Below, one piece after another: positions 4,844-9,362 of a DNA stretch of 9,362 nt. Position 1 is the stretch's first letter; each line of letters opens with the position of its first letter. Source of the DNA: CAMLHU01 sp031393795 (lineage in GTDB: Bacteria; Gemmatimonadota; Gemmatimonadetes; Gemmatimonadales; GWC2-71-9); NCBI GenBank assembly GCA_031393795.1, contig JANMWE010000055.1:1-9362 (forward strand), given 5' to 3'. Both the position numbers and the translations under genes were made by a program. The notes beneath the pieces are model-generated. The model made no database searches and was not told where the DNA came from. It was given only the letters and a program-made list of their open reading frames with translations.

Positions 4844-7000
4844 TCAGGGACTCGGGGTGCCGGTGAGCGGCGACCCTCCGAGGGGATTCAGGCCGTGCAG
4901 GTGGCAGTACTCCTTGGGCTCGGTCCCCGGGATGTACGACTCGACGAAGTGCAGCTCCTTGGGACAGTACGGCCACGCCAGTTCCCCGGTCGACTTGTCG
5001 ATCTCCGCGATCACCAGCGAATCGGGGCGGGGCCACGGGTCGGTCGGCATCGCGCGGCGATCGTAGATGTCGCGCATCATGGCCGTCCACGCCGGCGCGG
5101 CGAGGATGCCGCCGGCGGCGTTGTTCTTGATGCGCTCCGGCTTGTCGAGCCCCATCCAGAACCCGGTGACGAGATCGGGGGTGAAGCCGATGAACCAGAC
5201 GTCGGTCCCTTCGTCGGTGGTGCCGGTCTTGCCTCCCGCCGGGACCTTCAGCCCCAATCCGGTGGTGGAAGCGTAGGCCGTCCCGTTCGGATTCCGGATG
5301 ATATCGCGCAGCACGTCGACCAGGAGCCACGCCTGATTCCGCGGCATCACCACCGTGGTGCGGGGCTGCGGTTGCCAGAGGATGTTCCCCTGCCGATCCT
5401 CGACCCGGAGGATCGCGGTCGGGGTGACCCGGGTGCCAAGATTCGCGAAGGTGGTGTAGGCCGCGACCATCTCGAGCGGCTGCACGTCGGCCGAACCGAT
5501 GTGGATGGAAGGGAGCGCGGGGATCGGCGTGGTGATCCCGAAGCGGGTGGCCTCGTCGATCACCGCCTGTTCCCCCACTTCCTCCATCCCGAGCCGGATG
5601 GTGACGATGTTGTCGGACATCGTCAGCGCCTGGCGGAGCGTGAGCGGTCCGCGGAACTGGTTGTCGTAGTTCTGCGGCTCCCACGGCTCCTGGTTCGGAC
5701 CCATGTTGGGAACGCTCAACGGCTCGTCGACCAGGATCTCCGAGAGCGGATGCCCGGCGCGGAGCGCGGCGCTGTAGACGAACGGCTTGAAGGTCGAGCC
5801 AGGCTGGCGGCGCGCCTGGACGGCGCGATTGAACTTGCTGTCCTCGAAGTCACGCCCGCCGACCATTGCGCGGATGAAGCCGGTGCGCGGGTCGAGCGAC
5901 ACGACCATCCCCTGCAGGTAGGGGCTCGCGGCCGGCGGCTCGGCGTCCTTGTCGGCCCGTTCCTGGAGGTACTGCGCGTACGTCTTGTGCGGATAGGGAC
6001 CGTAGACCGTTCCGCTCTCGATCAACTGCAGCTGTGCCTCCAGCGCCCGCTCGGCCGCCTGCTGCACTTCAAGGTCGAGCGTGGTGTAGATCCGCAGCCC
6101 GCTGGTGTAGATCTCCGGCCCGAACCGGGCCGACATCAACTGGCGGACGTATTCGGTGAAGTAGGGCGCGACCTCGCTGAAGTCCGACCGGCTCGAGAGC
6201 ACCAGCGGATACGCCTTCCAGCGCTCGGCCTCCTCCTTGCTCAGGACGCCGTTGTCGCGCATCAGGTTGATCACGACGTTCCGCCGCTGGATGGCGCGCC
6301 CCCGTTCCTTTCGCGGATTGTACGCCGACGGCGCCTTCGGAAGCGCCGCGAGCATCGCCGCCTCGGCCACATTCAGGTCGTGGGCGCTCTTGCCGAAATA
6401 CCGCTCGGCGGCCGCTTCGACCCCGAACGCGCCGTTCCCGAGCCCGATCTGGTTGAGATAGAGCTCGAGGATCTTCTCCTTCGAGTACTGCGACTCGAGC
6501 TCCAAGGCCACTTGCGCCTCGCGGATCTTCCGACGGGCCGAGCGGTCCTGCCGGTTGATCACATCGGGCCAGAGGTTCCCGGCCAGCTGCATCGTGATCG
6601 TGGAGGCGCCGGTGAGGCGACCGAACATCAACTTCGTCTTGATCGCGCCGAGGACGCGGATCCAGTCGATGCCGTTGTGCGAGTAGAAGCGCTTGTCCTC
6701 GACCGAGAGGAAGGCCGCGATGACCGCGGGGCTGATCTGGGAGAGCGGCACCACCGTGCGGCGTTCACCGCCGAGATCGGTGATGAGGCGCCCATCGGCG
6801 GCATAGACCTTGGAGGCCTGGTCGGGGTCGTTGTTGCGGATCGACGTGACCGAGGGGCAGGCGTTATTGAGGCAGGCCCGATGCCAGGCACCCCAGAGCA
6901 ACGCAAAGCAGAACCCCACGCCGCCGGCCGCGACCGTGATGGTCCAGCTGCGGATCTTCGGGGTGTGCCACCAGCGGGAAAGAGTGGAGCGGAGGGACAT
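4844..7000 (-). CDS. Bifunctional class A penicillin-binding protein (glycosyltransferase + transpeptidase)
   Basis: This enzyme polymerises lipid II into glycan strands and crosslinks the peptides in the periplasm. The 718-residue protein has a short cytoplasmic tail, one membrane anchor at about 18-40, then a GT51 domain: EDKRFYSHNG at 101-110 with catalytic E101, GASTITMQLAGNL at 131-143, RRKIREAQVALELE at 157-170, and KEKILELYLNQ at 174-184. The transpeptidase domain has STFK at 402-405 with nucleophile S402, SDN at 462-464 and KTGTT at 591-595. All catalytic motifs are intact. The second GT motif departs slightly from the usual GGSTITQQL.KN form. The C-terminal tail has two Cys (679, 699), the second in a CHLH sequence. 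Length fits a PBP1A-type (mrcA/ponA) enzyme. It heads the minus-strand group with the amidohydrolase 4 nt downstream. No Shine-Dalgarno sequence precedes the ATG; an 8-mer repeat array ends 10 nt upstream of it. Confidence 0.95.
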   Translation of the reverse strand: MSLRSTLSRWWHTPKIRSWTITVAAGGVGFCFALLWGAWHRACLNNACPSVTSIRNNDPDQASKVYAADGRLITDLGGERRTVVPLSQISPAVIAAFLSVEDKRFYSHNGIDWIRVLGAIKTKLMFGRLTGASTITMQLAGNLWPDVINRQDRSARRKIREAQVALELESQYSKEKILELYLNQIGLGNGAFGVEAAAERYFGKSAHDLNVAEAAMLAALPKAPSAYNPRKERGRAIQRRNVVINLMRDNGVLSKEEAERWKAYPLVLSSRSDFSEVAPYFTEYVRQLMSARFGPEIYTSGLRIYTTLDLEVQQAAERALEAQLQLIESGTVYGPYPHKTYAQYLQERADKDAEPPAASPYLQGMVVSLDPRTGFIRAMVGGRDFEDSKFNRAVQARRQPGSTFKPFVYSAALRAGHPLSEILVDEPLSVPNMGPNQEPWEPQNYDNQFRGPLTLRQALTMSDNIVTIRLGMEEVGEQAVIDEATRFGITTPIPALPSIHIGSADVQPLEMVAAYTTFANLGTRVTPTAILRVEDRQGNILWQPQPRTTVVMPRNQAWLLVDVLRDIIRNPNGTAYASTTGLGLKVPAGGKTGTTDEGTDVWFIGFTPDLVTGFWMGLDKPERIKNNAAGGILAAPAWTAMMRDIYDRRAMPTDPWPRPDSLVIAEIDKSTGELAWPYCPKELHFVESYIPGTEPKEYCHLHGLNPLGGSPLTGTPSP

Positions 7001-7010
7001 ACCAGAAAAG

Positions 7011-7095
7011 TAGGCGGGTAGGCGGGTGGGCGGGTAGTCAGGCCGTTCCGCCCCACCTGCCTACCAGCCTACCCGCCTACCCGCCTGACCGCCTA
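7011..7095. repeat. Divergent-gap repeat module B: inverted arrays of 8-mers
   Basis: The left arm is TAGGCGGG, TAGGCGGG, TGGGCGGG, TAGTCAGG (7011-7042). The right arm is CCTGCCTA, CCAGCCTA, CCCGCCTA, CCCGCCTG, ACCGCCTA (7056-7095). The first four units of each arm pair across a 13-nt loop with few mismatches. The module fills the gap between the divergent penicillin-binding protein and tyrS genes, leaving exactly 10 nt to each start codon. I see no conventional -35/-10 promoter in the 105-bp gap for either gene, so the promoters must be hidden in or overlap the repeats. The plan matches modules A and C, but with a different unit sequence and length. Confidence 0.88.
7016..7034 (+). other. 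Canonical G-quadruplex motif in module B
   Basis: On the plus strand four GGG runs occur at 7016-7018, 7024-7026, 7028-7030 and 7032-7034, separated by loops of 5, 1 and 1 nt. This meets the usual G3-N1-7 four-run rule. It starts 15 nt past the penicillin-binding protein start codon on the opposite strand, inside the promoter-containing gap. Confidence 0.6.
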
Positions 7096-7105
7096 ACTTC
7101 TACCC

Positions 7106-8374
7106 ATGCACCGTCTCCTCACCGAACTCGCCGCCCGCGGCTTCATCCAGGACGTCACCCCTCACCTCGAGGCTCGGCTCACGACCGGGGCCCCGATCAC
7201 GGGGTACGCCGGCTTCGACCCCACCGCCGATTCCCTTCACGTCGGGAGTCTGATCCCGGTGATGGGCCTGGCCTGGCTCCAACGGATGGGAGGGACGCCG
7301 ATCGTTCTCGTAGGCGGTGGCACCGGCCTGGTGGGCGACCCGAGTGGGAAGCGCACCGAGCGCCCGATGATGGACCCTGGTCAGGTAGCGGCCAACGCGA
7401 AGGGGATCGAGACCCAGCTCCGGAGGTTCGTCTCCTTCGACGGGAAGAACGCCGCGCGGGTACGGAACAACTCCGAGTGGCTCGGGAAGCTGGAGTTGAT
7501 GGAGTTCCTGCGGGAGACCGGCAAGCACTTCACTGTCAGCTACATGCTGCAGAAGGAATCGGTGAAGGCCCGGATGGAGACGGGGATCTCCTTCACCGAG
7601 TTCGCCTACATGCTGGTGCAGGCGTACGACTTCTGGCACCTGCTGCAGAGCGACGGGTGCGAGCTGCAGATGGGCGGGAGCGACCAGTGGGGGAACATCA
7701 CCGCCGGGATCGAACTGATCCATCGGCGGGAAGGAAAGCAGGCCCACGGGCTCGCCTTCCCCCTCCTCACCACCGGCAGCGGCGACAAGTTCGGCAAGAG
7801 CGAGGATGGCAACGTCTGGCTCGATCCCAAGCGGACGAGCCCGTACAAGTTCTACCAATTCTGGCTCAACCAGGAAGACGCGGACCTGGAGCGGCTGCTC
7901 CGGCTTTTCACCTTCCTCCCGCTGCCCAGGATCGCCGAGCTCGTCGCCGCACACTCGGCCGACCCCGGGAAGCGCTCGGGCCAGCGCGCGCTCGCGCACG
8001 AGGTGACCGCCCTGGTGCACGGGGCCGAGACCGCCGACCGGGTCATCGAAGCGAGCCAGCTCCTCTTCGGCGGCGCCACAGTGGCGCACTCATCGCACGA
8101 AGCGTATCGCGAGCTGGTCGATGAGATCCCCACGACCCGTCTCCCCAAGGAGTCGCTCGTGGCCGGGATCACGCTGGCCGAGGCGCTGGTGACGGCGGGC
8201 CTCGCTGCGTCGAAGAGCGAAGCGCGGCGAGGGCTGGAGCAGAAGGGATTCGCCGTGAACGGCGAGAAGGTCGAAGATCCGGCCCGTCCGCTCGGCCCGA
8301 ACGACCTGAAGGGAGGGAAGTACATCCTGCTGCAGAAAGGGAAGAAGAATTACGCGCTGGTCGTCGTTGAGTGA
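7106..8374 (+). CDS. tyrS: Tyrosyl-tRNA synthetase
   Basis: The enzyme charges tRNA-Tyr with tyrosine in the cytoplasm. The 422-residue protein matches bacterial TyrRS along its length: YAGFDPTADSLHVGSL at 34-49 with the HIGH-type motif HVGS at 45-48, GGGTGLVGDPSGK with the nucleotide-binding glycines, GGSDQWGNITAGI for tyrosine binding, and the KMSKS-type loop KFGKS at 228-232. An S4 RNA-binding domain occupies about 355-422 (TLAEALVTAGLAASKSEARR and VNGEKVEDP). Length and motifs are those of the E. coli-type TyrRS. The start is ATG at 7106, which gives the normal N-terminus (LLTELAARGFIQDVT). No Shine-Dalgarno sequence and no T-box leader are seen; the 8-mer array ends 10 nt upstream. The TGA stop is the first codon of the 7-mer array of module C. 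Confidence 0.97.
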   Translation: MHRLLTELAARGFIQDVTPHLEARLTTGAPITGYAGFDPTADSLHVGSLIPVMGLAWLQRMGGTPIVLVGGGTGLVGDPSGKRTERPMMDPGQVAANAKGIETQLRRFVSFDGKNAARVRNNSEWLGKLELMEFLRETGKHFTVSYMLQKESVKARMETGISFTEFAYMLVQAYDFWHLLQSDGCELQMGGSDQWGNITAGIELIHRREGKQAHGLAFPLLTTGSGDKFGKSEDGNVWLDPKRTSPYKFYQFWLNQEDADLERLLRLFTFLPLPRIAELVAAHSADPGKRSGQRALAHEVTALVHGAETADRVIEASQLLFGGATVAHSSHEAYRELVDEIPTTRLPKESLVAGITLAEALVTAGLAASKSEARRGLEQKGFAVNGEKVEDPARPLGPNDLKGGKYILLQKGKKNYALVVVE

Positions 8375-8481
8375 GAAGTGAGGTGTGAGGAGTGAGAAGG
8401 GGACGTGAACAGGGCCCCTTGCCGGGTTGCGCAGGGGGCCCTCGATGTCCCCACTTCTCACTCCTTACTTCTCACTCCTTA
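8372..8481. repeat. Convergent-gap repeat module C: four 7-mers, core hairpin, four inverted 7-mers
   Basis: The left arm is TGAGAAG, TGAGGTG, TGAGGAG, TGAGAAG (8372-8399). The right arm on the plus strand is CTTCTCA, CTCCTTA, CTTCTCA, CTCCTTA (8454-8481), that is, one 14-mer repeated twice. The left array begins on the TGA stop of tyrS, and the right array begins, on the minus strand, on the TAA stop of the aminotransferase. The total of 110 bp equals that of module A, although the core stem sequence and the unit variants differ. The arms can pair with each other, using G-U pairs and only a few mismatches. Confidence 0.9.
8399..8452. terminator. Core hairpin of module C, probable bidirectional terminator
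   Basis: AGGGCCCC (8411-8418) pairs perfectly with GGGGCCCT (8435-8442) around a 16-nt loop, and an outer GGGGAC (8399-8404) pairs with GTCCCC (8447-8452). It lies between convergent genes. As in module A there is no T-run. Confidence 0.6.
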
Positions 8482-9362
8482 CAGTAGTTGCCCCACCCGC
8501 TCCATCTCCGCCATCGTGTTGTAGCAGTGCGGGCTCAGGCGCACGACCCCCTCCCGCACGGAGCAGTGCACCCCTCCTTCGCGGAGTCGCGCGTGCGTGG
8601 CGGCCGGGTCGGCGGGTCGGAGCGCCAGCGTCCCCGCACTCCGCCCGTCCTGCGGCGTGGCGAGCGGGATCCCCTTCTTCTTCGCCGCCTCGACCACCGG
8701 GGCGTGGATGGAGCGGACATGCTCGGCGATGGCCGGGATGCCGAGCTCCAGCAGAAGCTTGGCCGACGCGGTGTACCCCACGAGGTCCTGCAGGGCGTGC
8801 CCGGAGATCTCGAACCGCCGAGCGTTGGGTCGATACTCTCCGGCGTACGAAGTGAGCCGGGTGAGATCGTCGCTCTCGGTATAGCCGAGCCAGCTCGCGA
8901 CCGTCGGGGTGAGCGACGGGATCAGACCTTTCCGGGCATAGATGAATCCGGCGCCCCAGGGGCCGAGGAGCCACTTCTGCGAGGCGCAGGTGAGGATGTC
9001 CACCGGCACCGCCTTCACGTCGATCGGGTGGACGCCCACGGCCTGGATGGCATCGACGATGAGGTACTTGTGCCGCTTCCGCGTCTCGGCGGACAATCTC
9101 GCGAGGTCCACCCGATACCCGGTCGCGAATTGCACCGCGGAGACCGCGACCGCCTTGACCCGCGGATCGGCGAGCTGGCGGAGGAGCGACGCTTCATCGG
9201 GCCACCCTTCGGGGGTGCACGAGACGATCTCGAGCCCGACCCCACGCTCCTTCAGGAGCTTCCAGGGATAGATGTTGGAGGGGAATTCCTTGTCGCTCGC
9301 GACGATGAGATCGCCCTCGACGAACGGCAGGGCGTGCGCGGCGAGCGCGAGGCCGAGCGAGG
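8479..9362 (-). CDS. Class V PLP-dependent aminotransferase (5' partial)
   Basis: The frame stays open to the right edge, so the N-terminus lies outside; 294 residues are visible. VDAIQAVGVHPIDV (window residues 102-115) supplies the PLP-binding D103 and the Q106 that contacts the cofactor. SQKWLLGPWGAGF (127-139) supplies the Schiff-base Lys at 129. SDKEFPSNIYPW (22-33) is typical of the class V group that includes cysteine desulfurase-like and isopenicillin N epimerase-like enzymes. The C-terminal small domain ends with GGVHCSVREGVVRLSPHCYN, also typical. The reaction is probably on a small amino acid; the substrate cannot be assigned. A GTG at 9135 is an internal Val codon within SAVQFATG, not a start. 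The gene converges on tyrS across module C, and its TAA stop forms the first bases of the right-hand 7-mer array. Confidence 0.9.
   Translation of the reverse strand, partial: SLGLALAAHALPFVEGDLIVASDKEFPSNIYPWKLLKERGVGLEIVSCTPEGWPDEASLLRQLADPRVKAVAVSAVQFATGYRVDLARLSAETRKRHKYLIVDAIQAVGVHPIDVKAVPVDILTCASQKWLLGPWGAGFIYARKGLIPSLTPTVASWLGYTESDDLTRLTSYAGEYRPNARRFEISGHALQDLVGYTASAKLLLELGIPAIAEHVRSIHAPVVEAAKKKGIPLATPQDGRSAGTLALRPADPAATHARLREGGVHCSVREGVVRLSPHCYNTMAEMERVGQLL

Noticed and set aside
4460..7021. An 853-codon open frame on the plus strand, antisense to the penicillin-binding protein and amidohydrolase genes
   Set aside because: It is a high-GC shadow: Arg/Gly/Asp-rich, without recognisable domains, while the opposite strand encodes two complete enzymes with all catalytic motifs.
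7001..7105. T-box or other tRNA-sensing leader for tyrS
   Set aside because: Only 105 bp is available and it is filled by 8-mer repeats; no T-box sequence or specifier loop is visible.
8479..9135. A GTG start at 9135 for the aminotransferase
   Set aside because: Conserved class V aminotransferase sequence, including EFPSNIYPW, continues upstream to the window edge, so this GTG is an internal Val.

Overview
This 9.4-kb, strongly GC-rich window carries seven protein genes packed with little intergenic DNA. It looks like the chromosome of a Gram-negative (diderm) bacterium. An outer-membrane beta-barrel protein ending in Phe, a DUF4390-type exported protein, a class A penicillin-binding protein and a class V aminotransferase all fit. 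Codon use, gene style and G-rich short repeats suggest Gemmatimonadota or a relative; that placement is my inference and was not tested.

Layout. At 1-2318 (+) are the 3' part of an outer-membrane barrel protein with a bactofilin-like N-terminal region, then a DUF4390-like exported protein overlapping it by one base. At 2423-7000 (-), read from right to left, are a bifunctional class A penicillin-binding protein, an ATZ/TRZ-type metal-dependent amidohydrolase/deaminase, the arginine repressor argR, and an HNH-nuclease-family protein. The first three are tightly spaced (4 nt, then 12 or 30 nt) and probably co-transcribed. HNH follows a 116-bp gap holding a nested hairpin and has its own strong ribosome-binding site. 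At 7106-8374 (+) is tyrS. At 8479-9362 (-) is a class V PLP aminotransferase cut by the right edge. No stretch over 300 bp lacks a gene. No RNA gene, IS element or CRISPR array was seen.

The most striking content is in the gaps. Both convergent gaps (2316-2425 and 8372-8481) are exactly 110 bp from stop codon to stop codon. Each is built as four 7-mers (TGAGGAG type), a GC-rich core hairpin, and four inverted 7-mers. The outermost unit on each side begins with the gene's own stop codon, four times out of four. The divergent gap (7001-7105) has the same plan made of 8-mers (TAGGCGGG type), and each array stops exactly 10 nt before the start codon on both sides. Because 7 and 8 are not multiples of three, each TGA- or TAG-bearing array puts stop codons in all three frames. 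The amidohydrolase gene contains two further repeat-like stretches: degenerate 7-mers at 4069-4110 and a near-perfect 16-bp inverted repeat around 4656-4728. Together these suggest a genome-wide system of short modular repeats marking gene boundaries, which I regard as the main undescribed feature here. A good ARG-box-like operator sits just upstream of argR.
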